Shown in pieces: positions 1 to 8,872 of a stretch of DNA of 64,000 nucleotides; within the stretch, counting starts at the first letter, position 1, and each line of letters opens with the position of its first letter. The position numbers and the translations under genes are program-made. Source of the stretch: Deltaproteobacteria bacterium (GTDB taxonomy: Bacteria; Desulfobacterota; Desulfobaccia; Desulfobaccales; 0-14-0-80-60-11); the NCBI GenBank assembly GCA_021813445.1, contig JAKAKP010000090.1:1-64000 (forward strand), written 5' to 3'. The notes beneath the pieces are model-generated. The model made no database searches and was not told the DNA's origin. It saw nothing but the letters and a program-made list of their open reading frames with translations.

Positions 1-448
1 AGCCAAAATAGACCACCCCCATCCAGGGGATGGTGGCTACCGTCACGGTATGCCCACCGAGAACCAGGATGAGCCCTCCCAGGAACTATCCGGGCGGCTC
101 CTACCTCCAGGCGAGAAATAGCCGGTCGTCGATGGTCCCCAGGATCAAAATCCAGGTGGTGCCCAAAAACAGGGATAACATCCGGGGCCACTCGGGTCGC
201 AGCCGCGGCGACCTGCCCAGGAGAGCTAACCCGAAAAAGGCGAGGAAGGCCGCCATCAAGGGCAGGAACAACGCCCACCCCCCGGTAAGAGGCGTATCTT
301 GGGGATGATGGCGTCTGCCCCCCGGGGGGGCGACTAAGCCCCATCTTTCGCCAAACTTTTTGACCTGGGGAATGGCTGCGTAGGTCGCCGCAAAACCAAA
401 GACCAGCAGTGACAAGGCCACTCCTAGGGGCATGTTCATCTCAGTCAC
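1..448 (-). pseudogene. WecA/MraY-type sugar-1-phosphate transferase, interrupted by two in-frame TAG codons, runs off the window edge
   Basis: The N-terminal part reads as a membrane prenyl-phosphate glycosyl-1-phosphate transferase, the enzyme that loads the first sugar phosphate onto undecaprenyl phosphate. There is a hydrophobic start, a GGRRHH loop, and GTIDD, the conserved acidic motif of the family. After FLAWR the frame meets TAG at 103-101 and TAG at 88-86. The same frame then continues without further stops into a hydrophobic stretch (FLGGLILVLGG, then IPWMG) that aligns without a gap to what follows GxxDD in WecA homologues. Each TAG is one C-to-T change from CAG. The start is GTG at 448, overlapping the TGA of the upstream gene (GTGA), so translation is coupled. 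A decayed gene or assembly error is most likely; amber readthrough is a weaker alternative. Confidence 0.7.
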
Positions 449-1614
449 TGGCGAAACTTACTCCGGTTTAATACCGCCTGGTAAAGCTCGGTATATTGCG
501 CGGCCAGGCGTTTAGGATTAAATAGCGCAAAGGCGCGTTTTTTTCCAGCCTCTCCCAGCTTTTTCCGCAGTTCACTATCCTTAATCAACCGGACGAGAGC
601 GTCTTTAAAGCCTGCCTCATCTGCCGGAGAGACCACATAGCCAGTCTGGCCATCCACCATGGCTTCGGCATTGCCGCCCACATCCATGGCCACGCACGGC
701 AGGCCCGCAGCCATGGATTCCAGGAGGGCAATGGAGAGCCCCTCCGAGAGGGAAGGAAAGGCAAAAATATCCATCGCTCCCAGGACTTCCGGGATATCGG
801 TCCGGAATCCCGGCAACCGTACTTTGTCTGACAAGCGCAGTTCCGCCGCCAGACTCTCCAGGGCCTGGCGCTCTTCACCCTCACCCAGGATGAGCAGTTG
901 GATCTGGGGAAACCGGGCTGCGAGATCGCTGAACCAGCGCACCAGGCTGCCATAATTTTTAAGGGGCAACAGGTTGCCAACAGAGCCCACCACTACCGCA
1001 CCCGGCGACACCCCCAATGCGGCCCTGACTGCGTTGCGCTCGCCCCGGGGCGGTTGAAAAGGGGTCAAGTCCACGGCGTTCAAGATGGTGACGATTTTAT
1101 CGGGAAGCAACCCCAGTTGCTTAATTACCGCCTGCCGTGCATCTTCGGAGACCGCCACGTACTTTGTAGCCCAACCTGCGGTCAGGCGCTCCGCCAGCCG
1201 CACCGCCTGGGAAAGTAAATCCGATGCGGTCACGTGGGTATCGACGCCGTGAATGGTATTGATGATATTCCTAATCCCGGCTAATCGTCCGGCCAGGCGG
1301 CCATAGAGATTGGCCCGCACCAGATGGCAGTGGAGGATATCCGGAGGGTCGCGCCGCAACTGGCGCACCAGGGGCCATAAAACCCGGGCATCCAGAAAGG
1401 AACGTCCCATGGGAAAAACCCGATATCCCAGGCCGGCCTCACTTATCATAGCCTGGGGGTCCAGGGCCGGCGGCGGCGCATACATCGACCAGATGGAAAA
1501 ATCAAGTTGCCCCGGATCATGGCTCCGGATCTGGGCCATAATGCAATTGCTGGGTCCGTGGCTGGTCCAGAAGGAGGTGATGAGGTGATAGACTTTAATT
1601 TTTTTTCCCGCCAT
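445..1614 (-). CDS. Glycosyltransferase family 4 (GT-B)
   Basis: A 389-residue cytoplasmic glycosyltransferase of the GT4 type, expected to add a sugar from a nucleotide donor to the growing lipid-linked glycan. The N-terminal half has the HCH segment near residue 95 and VAVSEDAR near 152. The C-terminal donor-binding half has GSVGNLLPLKNY, LPGFRTDIPEVL and the E-x7-E element EGLSIALLE near residue 287. It starts 3 bases after the upstream asparagine synthase gene and its stop overlaps the WecA-like gene, so it belongs to the polysaccharide operon. Donor and acceptor sugars cannot be read from the sequence. Confidence 0.9.
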   Translation of the reverse strand: MAGKKIKVYHLITSFWTSHGPSNCIMAQIRSHDPGQLDFSIWSMYAPPPALDPQAMISEAGLGYRVFPMGRSFLDARVLWPLVRQLRRDPPDILHCHLVRANLYGRLAGRLAGIRNIINTIHGVDTHVTASDLLSQAVRLAERLTAGWATKYVAVSEDARQAVIKQLGLLPDKIVTILNAVDLTPFQPPRGERNAVRAALGVSPGAVVVGSVGNLLPLKNYGSLVRWFSDLAARFPQIQLLILGEGEERQALESLAAELRLSDKVRLPGFRTDIPEVLGAMDIFAFPSLSEGLSIALLESMAAGLPCVAMDVGGNAEAMVDGQTGYVVSPADEAGFKDALVRLIKDSELRKKLGEAGKKRAFALFNPKRLAAQYTELYQAVLNRSKFRQ

Positions 1615-1617
1615 AAC

Positions 1618-3579
1618 CTATCGGTACGACTCCAGCCAGGCCTGGAACATCAGGACATTCCACAGATGTTGGTGCCACCGGGGATTCCCCGCCAAATGTT
1701 CTTGCCATTTTCCCCGGATGGGCTCCGGATAAAAAAAGCCGTCCTGCTGCAGCCGCGGCTCCGCCAACAGATCTTCCGCCCAATCACGCAAGGGACCCGT
1801 GAGCCACTCGGCAATGGGCACGGCAAAACCCATTTTCGGACGCTCCACCAATTCCCGGGGCACGTAGCGGCAGAGCATCTCCCGGAGCAGCCATTTACCC
1901 TGCTTATTCCGGATTTTCAGAGACAGGGGCAGGCGCCAGGCAAATTCCACCACCCGGTGATCCAACAGCGGCACCCGGGTCTCCAGGCTGACACCCATGG
2001 CCGCGCGATCCACCTTCACCAGGATATCATCCGGAAGGTAAAGCCCCAAATCATAGTACATCAGCCGTTGCACCAGGTCCGGCAAGGCCGCGGCCCGGCT
2101 CGCATCCGTCACGATAGTGGGGTATTCCCCCGCATCCCGGGCCACTTCCAGGGGCTGGTGCCACTGGGAAATCAGGCGGTAATAAACCTCTTCCGGGCTG
2201 CCGGCGCTTAAATATTCCGCCAGCTTATAAATCTTTTCCCCATAGGGTTTAACCCGCAGATGGGGGGGCAAACCCGGCTCCAGCAAGGCCAGGAGCCGGT
2301 CCCAGAAGGCTACCGGCATCCAAGTCAGGAACCTGCCTGCCCCCTGGCGGCAAAACGCGGGCAGAAGCTGGGCCAGGTCCCAAATTTCCTGGGTGCGCAC
2401 ATAGCTGGGATAACCGCCGAAGAGTTCGTCGCCGGCGTCGCCGGTGAGGGCCACGGTGACCTGGCTCCGGGCCAGCTGACACACCAGAAACGTGGGAATT
2501 TGGGAAGAATCGGCAAAAGGTTCGTCGTACAGCTCCGGCAGCCTGGGGATGACCGCCAAAGCGTCCGCGGCCGTAACATACAACTCGGTGTGGTCGGTGC
2601 CCAAGTGGCGGGCCACTACCTGGGCATGGACCGCCTCATTGAACGCATCTTCGTGAAAGCCGATGGTAAAGGTCTTGATGGGCCGGCTGCTCTGGGCCTG
2701 CATCAGGGCCACCACCGTGGAGGAATCTATGCCGCCGGACAGGAGCGCACCCAGGGGCACATCGGCCACCATCTGGCCCTTGACCGCGTCTTGCAGCAGG
2801 CAGTCTAGCTCCTCCAGGGCCTGGCTTTCCGTACCGACAAAGTGGTGACGTTGCCCCTCTTCCACCACGGCCCGGGCTGACCAGTAGGGGCAGGGTGCAG
2901 GACAGGCGCCGGGGCTCATTTCCTCCCAGGGCAGCCGCAGCAAGGTCCCCGGGGGCAGTTTGTGAATCCCCTGGAAGATGGAATAGGGCGCGGGCACATG
3001 ATGGAGGCGGAGAAACAGGGCCAGGGAGTTACGGTCGATCACCCCTTTAAAGCCGGGCCATTGCCGTAAGGCTTTAAGCTCCGAGCCGAAGAGAAAGGTC
3101 CGGTCCTGCCAGCCGTAATAGAGGGGCTTTTCCCCCACCCGGTCCCGGGCCAGGGACAACACCCTTTCCTGCCGGTCCCAGAGGGCCAGGGCAAACATGC
3201 CGATACAGCGCTTAAGCGCTTCTTCCAAGCCCCAGCGGCTGATCGCGGCCAGCAGCACTTCCGTGTCCGAGGTGCTGCGGAAGCTTTCCCCCAGGCCTTC
3301 CAACTCCTTTTTAAGCACCGGGAAATTATAAATCTCACCGTTGTAAAGGATGAGATAGCGGCCGTCGGCCGAGGCCATGGGCTGCCGTCCCAGGGGGGAT
3401 AAATCAATGATGGAGAGGCGGCGGTGCCCCAGCGCCAGCCCCAGGCCGGCATCCACCCATGACCCCGCATCGTCCGGTCCCCGATGGCTCAGGGTGCCGG
3501 CCATGGACCGGATCAAGGCCTCCAACTCCTCGCCAGGGCGGTTTGTCTGGAGGTCAAAAAAACCGGCGATGCCGCACAT
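1618..3579 (-). CDS. asnB: Asparagine synthase (glutamine-hydrolysing) family amidotransferase
   Basis: A 653-residue class II glutamine amidotransferase. It begins MCGIAG, so Cys2 is the glutaminase nucleophile after Met removal. The glutaminase domain covers about residues 2-210 (YNGEIYN at 79-85, SDTEVLL at 104-110). The synthetase domain follows, with the ATP PP-loop SGGIDSS at 281-287. AsnB proteins make asparagine from aspartate, but copies inside surface-glycan loci often amidate the carboxyl group of a uronic acid. The locus also encodes enzymes for a diamino uronic acid, so sugar amidation is a reasonable inference. A second paralogue lies at 13472-15358. Confidence 0.9.
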   Translation of the reverse strand: MCGIAGFFDLQTNRPGEELEALIRSMAGTLSHRGPDDAGSWVDAGLGLALGHRRLSIIDLSPLGRQPMASADGRYLILYNGEIYNFPVLKKELEGLGESFRSTSDTEVLLAAISRWGLEEALKRCIGMFALALWDRQERVLSLARDRVGEKPLYYGWQDRTFLFGSELKALRQWPGFKGVIDRNSLALFLRLHHVPAPYSIFQGIHKLPPGTLLRLPWEEMSPGACPAPCPYWSARAVVEEGQRHHFVGTESQALEELDCLLQDAVKGQMVADVPLGALLSGGIDSSTVVALMQAQSSRPIKTFTIGFHEDAFNEAVHAQVVARHLGTDHTELYVTAADALAVIPRLPELYDEPFADSSQIPTFLVCQLARSQVTVALTGDAGDELFGGYPSYVRTQEIWDLAQLLPAFCRQGAGRFLTWMPVAFWDRLLALLEPGLPPHLRVKPYGEKIYKLAEYLSAGSPEEVYYRLISQWHQPLEVARDAGEYPTIVTDASRAAALPDLVQRLMYYDLGLYLPDDILVKVDRAAMGVSLETRVPLLDHRVVEFAWRLPLSLKIRNKQGKWLLREMLCRYVPRELVERPKMGFAVPIAEWLTGPLRDWAEDLLAEPRLQQDGFFYPEPIRGKWQEHLAGNPRWHQHLWNVLMFQAWLESYR

Positions 3580-3618
3580 TATGAAGGTCTCCGGGAAGGC
3601 TGCGGGGGCGGGGCCTTC

Positions 3619-4737
3619 TCAAGCAAGCAGGCGTTGATATATCTTCTCCGTGTCCGTCACCATTTTTTCAATGCTAAAGAATTTTTCTATGCGGCTGCGC
3701 CCGGCCCGGCCCATGCCCACGGCCCGGCGCGGATGCTCCAGCATTTGTTGGCAGGCCTGGGCCATGGCCTCAGGGTCCTGGGGAGGCACCAGGAGTCCGG
3801 TCTCCCCGGGGATCACCAGCTCCGGGGTCCCTCCCACCGCGGTGGCGACCACCGGTTTAACTGCGGCCATGGCCTCCATAATGGCATTGGGCATGCCTTC
3901 CCACTGGGAACTGGAAACCACCAGGTCCAAGGCCCCCAGAATCTCCGGCACATCCGTCCTGACGCCGGTGAAGCAGGTGCGTTCTTCTAAGCCTAATTCC
4001 CGGGCCAACGCCCGGGTTTCCTCCAGTTTGGGGCCGCCGCCCACGCAAACAATCTGAAATCTCCGGTTGCTGCGTTGGGTCAGGGATTGCATAGCCCGGA
4101 AAAAAGTGTCATGGTCTTTGCGCTTACCGACCAGAGAGCCGATGATGCCGATGGTAAAGAGGTCCGGGGCCAGCCCCAACTCCCGCCGCATAGCCTGGGG
4201 GCTCTTGAGGTGATCGAAGGCCTTCACGTTTATGCCATTGGGGACGGAATAAACCCTTTCAGGCCGGGTCCCTTGGGTTTCCACCACCATGGCCGCGCCC
4301 GCCCGGCTATTGGCCACTATCGCCTCGGCACGAGAAACTACCAGGCGGTTGATCCAGTGGTGGAAGCAATTATTGTTCCCCCCAACAAGAGGTTCCACAT
4401 TCCTTTCGGCAACCAGGAGGGGAATCCGGCAGATTCTGGAAGTGATGAAGGCAAAGAAATTGGCTAGGGTCAAAAAGGAATGGATCAGGTCCGGCCGCCA
4501 GCGCCGGGTCAGGGCCAACAGACCCAGCAGCGGAAAAATGTCGTACCGGGGAAGATACCTCTTTAAAACCACTATGGGGATGCCCAGGGAGCGGAACCCG
4601 GGGATCATCTCTCCCGGGCTCAGAACGCACAGTAAGGGGTCGAAGCGGCGGCGGTCCAGCCTCTGCAATAAGTAAAGCAGTTGGCGTTCCGCACCGCCGA
4701 ATCCCAACTGGCCGATAACCAATAAAATCTTGCGCAC
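3619..4737 (-). CDS. Glycosyltransferase family 4 (GT-B)
   Basis: A 372-residue GT4-type glycosyltransferase. The N-terminus has the GGAERQL motif common to this family, and the C-terminal donor site has TCFTGVRTDVPEIL followed by EGMPNAIME (E-x7-E) near residue 285. The start is GTG at 4737 (MRKILLVIGQLG), which gives the usual first beta strand. It lies between a DegT aminotransferase gene upstream and the AsnB gene 39 bases downstream on the same strand, so it is part of the glycan operon. The sugar specificity is not predictable. Confidence 0.88.
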   Translation of the reverse strand: MRKILLVIGQLGFGGAERQLLYLLQRLDRRRFDPLLCVLSPGEMIPGFRSLGIPIVVLKRYLPRYDIFPLLGLLALTRRWRPDLIHSFLTLANFFAFITSRICRIPLLVAERNVEPLVGGNNNCFHHWINRLVVSRAEAIVANSRAGAAMVVETQGTRPERVYSVPNGINVKAFDHLKSPQAMRRELGLAPDLFTIGIIGSLVGKRKDHDTFFRAMQSLTQRSNRRFQIVCVGGGPKLEETRALARELGLEERTCFTGVRTDVPEILGALDLVVSSSQWEGMPNAIMEAMAAVKPVVATAVGGTPELVIPGETGLLVPPQDPEAMAQACQQMLEHPRRAVGMGRAGRSRIEKFFSIEKMVTDTEKIYQRLLA

Positions 4738-4783
4738 GCAGGCTTCCTAACAACCGCTTTCTAACCTAAATGCCCGGCCCTTA

Positions 4784-5926
4784 TCATTGCCCCTGGGAGA
4801 CCGCTTTTTTCAGGATTTCGCAGACCCGGGCCACTTTCCCTTCCGTCAGCTTGGGATAAAGGGGCAGGCTGATGGTTCTTTGGCCGATCTGGTAAGCCGC
4901 GGGGAAGTCCTCAGGCCGGTAGGCGTAGCGCTCCCGGAAATAACGGAGCACGTGCACGGCCCGGTAATTGACGGCGCAGCCCGCTCCTTGTTCCTGCACG
5001 GATTTGATGACTTCATCCCGGTCCAGCCGCGGCGGCAAAAGCACGGTGAACAGATGGTGCCCGCTCACTTCCCCCGGGACCGGGGCCTCCAGAAAATCCA
5101 GGCCCTCCACGTCCGCCAGCAACTCCCGGTAAAGGTTTTCCAAATCCTGGCGCCGCTGGCGCAAGGCGTCCAGGCGATCGATCTGATTCAGGAGCAGGGC
5201 CGCCTGGATGTCGTCCATGTTGTACTTCCAGCCCATCATCTCCATGTCCCAATGTTCGTATTTCTTGGTATAGCGGTCTGCGGCGTTTTTGGAGATGCCG
5301 TGATGCCGGGCCGAGCGGTACCAGGCCGCGTCTTCCGGGGAACTGCACACCAGGGCCCCTCCTTCCCCGCACGTCATGCTCTTGGTGGGATAAAAGGAGA
5401 AGCAGGCCGCGGCGCTGAGCTGACCCGGCCGCACCTGATCCCGGCTGCCTTCCAGGCAATGGGCCGCATCTTCCAAGAGTACCAGGCCATGTTTGGCCGC
5501 CACCCGGGCGAAGCCCCGCATGTCCACCATGCGGCCGTAAAGGTGCACCGGCAGGATCGCCCTGGTCTTGGGTGAGACGGCCGCGTCCACGGCTTCCGGG
5601 AGCAGCAGCCCGCTTTTGGGGCAGACATCCACAAAGACCGGGGTAGCCCCCGCCTCCAGGATGGCCGTAGCCGTAGCCACAAAAGTCATGGGGGTGGTGA
5701 TGACTTCATCCCCCGGACCGATGCCGTGCTTCAGGAGGACCAGGTGCATGGCCCCGGTGCAACTGGTCAGGCCCACCGCCTCGGGGCTGTCCAGATACTG
5801 GGCGAATTTCTTTTCGAAAGCCGCCACCTGGGGGCCGGTGGTGAGAAAGAGGGAGCGCAGCACCTGGTTGGCCAACTCCAGGTCTTCTTCGGTCAGATTG
5901 TGTTTGAAGAATTCGATTTTTTCCAT
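4784..5926 (-). CDS. DegT/DnrJ/EryC1/StrS family sugar aminotransferase
   Basis: A PLP-dependent aminotransferase of about 380 residues that converts a keto-sugar nucleotide to an amino-sugar. The internal-aldimine lysine is in FSFYPTKSMTCGEGG (K182), and the PLP-ring aspartate is in LEDAAH (D153). An in-frame extension to 5998 exists, but it reads as a basic, family-unlike peptide; ATG at 5926 (MEKIEFFKHN) gives the normal family start. A 165-base spacer separates it from the downstream end of the flippase gene. It is one of three family members in the locus, and its sequence differs clearly from the WbpE-like one at 18302-19423. Confidence 0.88.
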   Translation of the reverse strand: MEKIEFFKHNLTEEDLELANQVLRSLFLTTGPQVAAFEKKFAQYLDSPEAVGLTSCTGAMHLVLLKHGIGPGDEVITTPMTFVATATAILEAGATPVFVDVCPKSGLLLPEAVDAAVSPKTRAILPVHLYGRMVDMRGFARVAAKHGLVLLEDAAHCLEGSRDQVRPGQLSAAACFSFYPTKSMTCGEGGALVCSSPEDAAWYRSARHHGISKNAADRYTKKYEHWDMEMMGWKYNMDDIQAALLLNQIDRLDALRQRRQDLENLYRELLADVEGLDFLEAPVPGEVSGHHLFTVLLPPRLDRDEVIKSVQEQGAGCAVNYRAVHVLRYFRERYAYRPEDFPAAYQIGQRTISLPLYPKLTEGKVARVCEILKKAVSQGQ

Positions 5927-6090
5927 TATGCGCCTGGATCGGTTTTTGGGGATGCTAAGCCGGCATAAAGGTGCTTGGGGCCGGCTGCAGCGATTCAATC
6001 GAAATCATTTAATGTTACTATAACCTAAATAAATCAGGGCGGTAATTTAGAAAATCGTTAAATTGGGAGCCGGGGGCGGAGCCGCGACCT

Positions 6091-7617
6091 TCAAGGCTTC
6101 TGCTCCGGCCCGCCTGTACCCCTGGAGATGGCCCTGCGCAAGATAGCCATGGTCTCGCTTATCTCGTCCCGCTGAATTGCCCCGGAATATCTGGAGATGA
6201 TCACCAGAAACAGCGCCACTGCCAGGCTGCGCACTCCCAAATGCCCGGTTAGTTGCGGGAAGGGAGAAAGGTCGATGAGCAACATCAGGACCAGGTAGGC
6301 GAGGCCCAGGAAAACCAGGGGCTTGACCTCAAAGGGGATGAAGTATTGCCGTTGGTTGGTCAGGAATACCGCTCCGGTCAGGATTAACTCGATGCACACC
6401 GTGGCATAGGCTGCGCCCTGAATCCCCCAAGTCTTAATGAGGATGAAGTTGACGGGCAGACTGAGCAGGGCCGTGACCCCATAAGCCCAGATGAGATGGT
6501 AGGTCTTGCGGGCGATGAGCAGCCCCAGCCCGAAAGTGGTCCTGAGGCTGCCGATCCATAAGGCTAAAAGCAGCGGTCCCACCAGCTTGGAGGCGCCAAA
6601 ATATTTGGGACTGCCCACGATCAATTGCACCAGCGGGTAGGCGAACAGGAACATGCAGGTGGCCGCGGCCATGCCGATCAGGGCATAAACCCGGGACACC
6701 GCGGCATAGATGGAGTTGACTCCGGGCAGCTGCTGGATGGACAACGCATACGGGTAGTAGGTAATATTAAAGGTAATATCCAGAAAGAGGAGCACCGAGC
6801 AGATTTTGAGCCCTGCGGCATAAACCCCCGTGTGGCTCAGACCCACCAGGTTGACCAGGAAAATCCGGTTGATATTGGGCAGGAGCATATTGACGGCCCC
6901 GGCCAGGGCAAAGGGAATCCCCAAGGCCATCACGGCCCGGACGTCCCCCAGGGCAAAACCTGCAGCCAGATGCCGGGACACCGACCATAAGCCGATGACA
7001 GCAAACGCCGCGTAGGACAAAAGCATGCCCAGGAGGACCCCCTTAGCTCCCAATCCCAGGCTGATCACCAATATCAGGTTCAAGACGGCAACCAGCAAGG
7101 AGAGGCCCATGGTGATAAACGCGAACCGCACCGGCTCATGTTTCCATTTGTGCAGGTTCTGGGAAAACGCGAACAATCCCTGGAGGGGCAGCATCAGCAA
7201 CATCAGCACCGTCAATCCCGCCAGATTGGGTTGGCCCAGCAGGGCCTTGCTGATGGGCGTGGACCACAAGACCAGGCCTCCGGTCAGGAGGCAGGACCAG
7301 ATAAATTGAAAAAGCAGGTTGGAGGTGATGACCCGGCGCTGGCGCGCCTGATCTTCAATCTGGAAAATTAAGGCCAACCCCGAATCGATGCCCAGGATGG
7401 CGATAATCACCAGGATGGAATTGAAAGTGAGGAGGACGTCCACCTGGGCATACTCGGCCGGAGCCAGCATCCGGGTGTAGAGCGGCAGCAGGAAGAAGGA
7501 GATGGCCCGGGAAATGATGGTCCCCAGGCCGTAAATCAGGGTGTCCCCCGTGAGCCTTTTCAGGACTTCCCTGAGGTCCGGGGCCAGGGGCGGCGCGGCG
7601 TCTGTTTGATTAGACAA
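6091..7617 (-). CDS. Polysaccharide flippase, Wzx/MATE-like
   Basis: A 508-residue polytopic membrane protein with about 12-14 hydrophobic segments. It begins with the flippase-type amphipathic start LKRLTGDTLIYGLGTIISR and has the SFFLLPLYTRML segment typical of polysaccharide-biosynthesis exporters (MOP superfamily). The expected role is to flip undecaprenyl-linked repeat units to the periplasmic face before polymerisation. Its start overlaps the last 8 bases of the upstream glycosyltransferase gene, indicating coupled translation. Together with the Wzy-like protein at 23788-25086 it points to a Wzx/Wzy-dependent pathway. Confidence 0.88.
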   Translation of the reverse strand: MSNQTDAAPPLAPDLREVLKRLTGDTLIYGLGTIISRAISFFLLPLYTRMLAPAEYAQVDVLLTFNSILVIIAILGIDSGLALIFQIEDQARQRRVITSNLLFQFIWSCLLTGGLVLWSTPISKALLGQPNLAGLTVLMLLMLPLQGLFAFSQNLHKWKHEPVRFAFITMGLSLLVAVLNLILVISLGLGAKGVLLGMLLSYAAFAVIGLWSVSRHLAAGFALGDVRAVMALGIPFALAGAVNMLLPNINRIFLVNLVGLSHTGVYAAGLKICSVLLFLDITFNITYYPYALSIQQLPGVNSIYAAVSRVYALIGMAAATCMFLFAYPLVQLIVGSPKYFGASKLVGPLLLALWIGSLRTTFGLGLLIARKTYHLIWAYGVTALLSLPVNFILIKTWGIQGAAYATVCIELILTGAVFLTNQRQYFIPFEVKPLVFLGLAYLVLMLLIDLSPFPQLTGHLGVRSLAVALFLVIISRYSGAIQRDEISETMAILRRAISRGTGGPEQKP

Positions 7618-8866
7618 GGGTTGCCTTATTTACATGATGCGGCCTGCGGGCCAGGATGGATTCATAGAGCCCCAAATAGCGCCGGGCCACGACCTCACCC
7701 GCGGCATTTTGCTCCACCCAGGTGCGGCCCTGCAGCCCCAGCTCCCCCAGTTCCTCCCGGTTCCGGGCATAATGGTCCAGGGCCCGGAAAATTTCCTCCT
7801 CTGAGCTGGCGTTGATCACCGGCGGCAACTCCGGAAAAAGGGCCGTGGGAGGATAAAAATAATCGCTGTTGGACTCGGTCTGCATGAAGGTCAGCACCGG
7901 GGTGCCGCAGGCCATGGACTCCAGGGGAATGGACCCCAGCGCCCCGGCCACAAAATGGTCCGCGGTCAGATCGGCCAGGGCATACCAGTCCACCAGCTGA
8001 TGGCGGGGCAGGTGGTGGATCCATTTGACCGAGTCGCCGATCCCCAGACTGCTGATCAGATCCCGGGCCGGGGCTTCATCCGGGTAGCCCTGGGCCACCA
8101 GCACCAGGTAGAAGGCCTGGCCCTGGGCTTGGAGCCTGGCCAGGGCCCGGTAGAGCCGGTCGTTGCCTTTCTTGGAGTCGGTGTAACTGCTGGTAAAGGC
8201 CTGGCGGGTGGGGTGAAAAATGACCAGATCGTTTTCCCGGGCCTCTGGCAGCATCTGGGCCCGGAGCCGGGACCGCGCCCCGGCCTTGGGGGGAGAAAAG
8301 CGCCTGGTGTTAATGCCCAGGTGCAAATGCACAATGCGGTCTTCCAGATGCAGCCGATGCAATAAGCGGTAACCTGGTATCCACAGGCGGTTGTAAACTC
8401 CCAGCACTATGGCCGCGGCCTGGGCCATGGCCTTCCGGAAAAAGAGCGGTGCCAGGAGGTTGCGCAGGTCCAGGATCTTCCTGCCGAATTTATTGATAAA
8501 CAGCCAGGAATCATAAAAAGGCAGATGAAAGAAATCGCTGCCAAAGGGATGCCAGATAAAGGGCCGGCCGGTCTTGACCGCCAGCAGCAGGCCTTCGCCG
8601 TGGACATGGAGCAGGTCGCAGTCCGCCAGTTCCCGGAGCAAGGCCGGGGCCACTACATTTAGAGGCAAAAAAGGCTTCTCGGGATGCCGGTAGGTATGGA
8701 CCCAGGGGGCCGGCTCCTGTTCCAGTTCCGGGTCTTCGGATTGCGGCCAGCACTGGAGAGCGGCTTTGCCATTGTAGTAGAGATGCGCGTCCACCCCCAG
8801 CTCCCGGAGATACCGGGCCAGGACATAATGGTTATTACAGGTGTTGCCGATGAAGTTTACGCGCAT
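7610..8866 (-). CDS. Glycosyltransferase, GT-B fold (GT4-like)
   Basis: A 418-residue protein beginning MRVNFIGNTCNNHYVLARYL, with an HVHGEGLL segment and a C-terminal half carrying FHPTRQAF and the acceptor/donor segment GALGSIPLESMACGTPVLTF. The E-x7-E element of classical GT4 enzymes is modified here. Spacing to the upstream beta-propeller gene is 6 bases. It probably acts on the lipid-linked glycan on the cytoplasmic face. The family is clear; the sugar is not. Confidence 0.78.
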   Translation of the reverse strand: MRVNFIGNTCNNHYVLARYLRELGVDAHLYYNGKAALQCWPQSEDPELEQEPAPWVHTYRHPEKPFLPLNVVAPALLRELADCDLLHVHGEGLLLAVKTGRPFIWHPFGSDFFHLPFYDSWLFINKFGRKILDLRNLLAPLFFRKAMAQAAAIVLGVYNRLWIPGYRLLHRLHLEDRIVHLHLGINTRRFSPPKAGARSRLRAQMLPEARENDLVIFHPTRQAFTSSYTDSKKGNDRLYRALARLQAQGQAFYLVLVAQGYPDEAPARDLISSLGIGDSVKWIHHLPRHQLVDWYALADLTADHFVAGALGSIPLESMACGTPVLTFMQTESNSDYFYPPTALFPELPPVINASSEEEIFRALDHYARNREELGELGLQGRTWVEQNAAGEVVARRYLGLYESILARRPHHVNKATLV

Positions 8867-8872
8867 ACCGGC

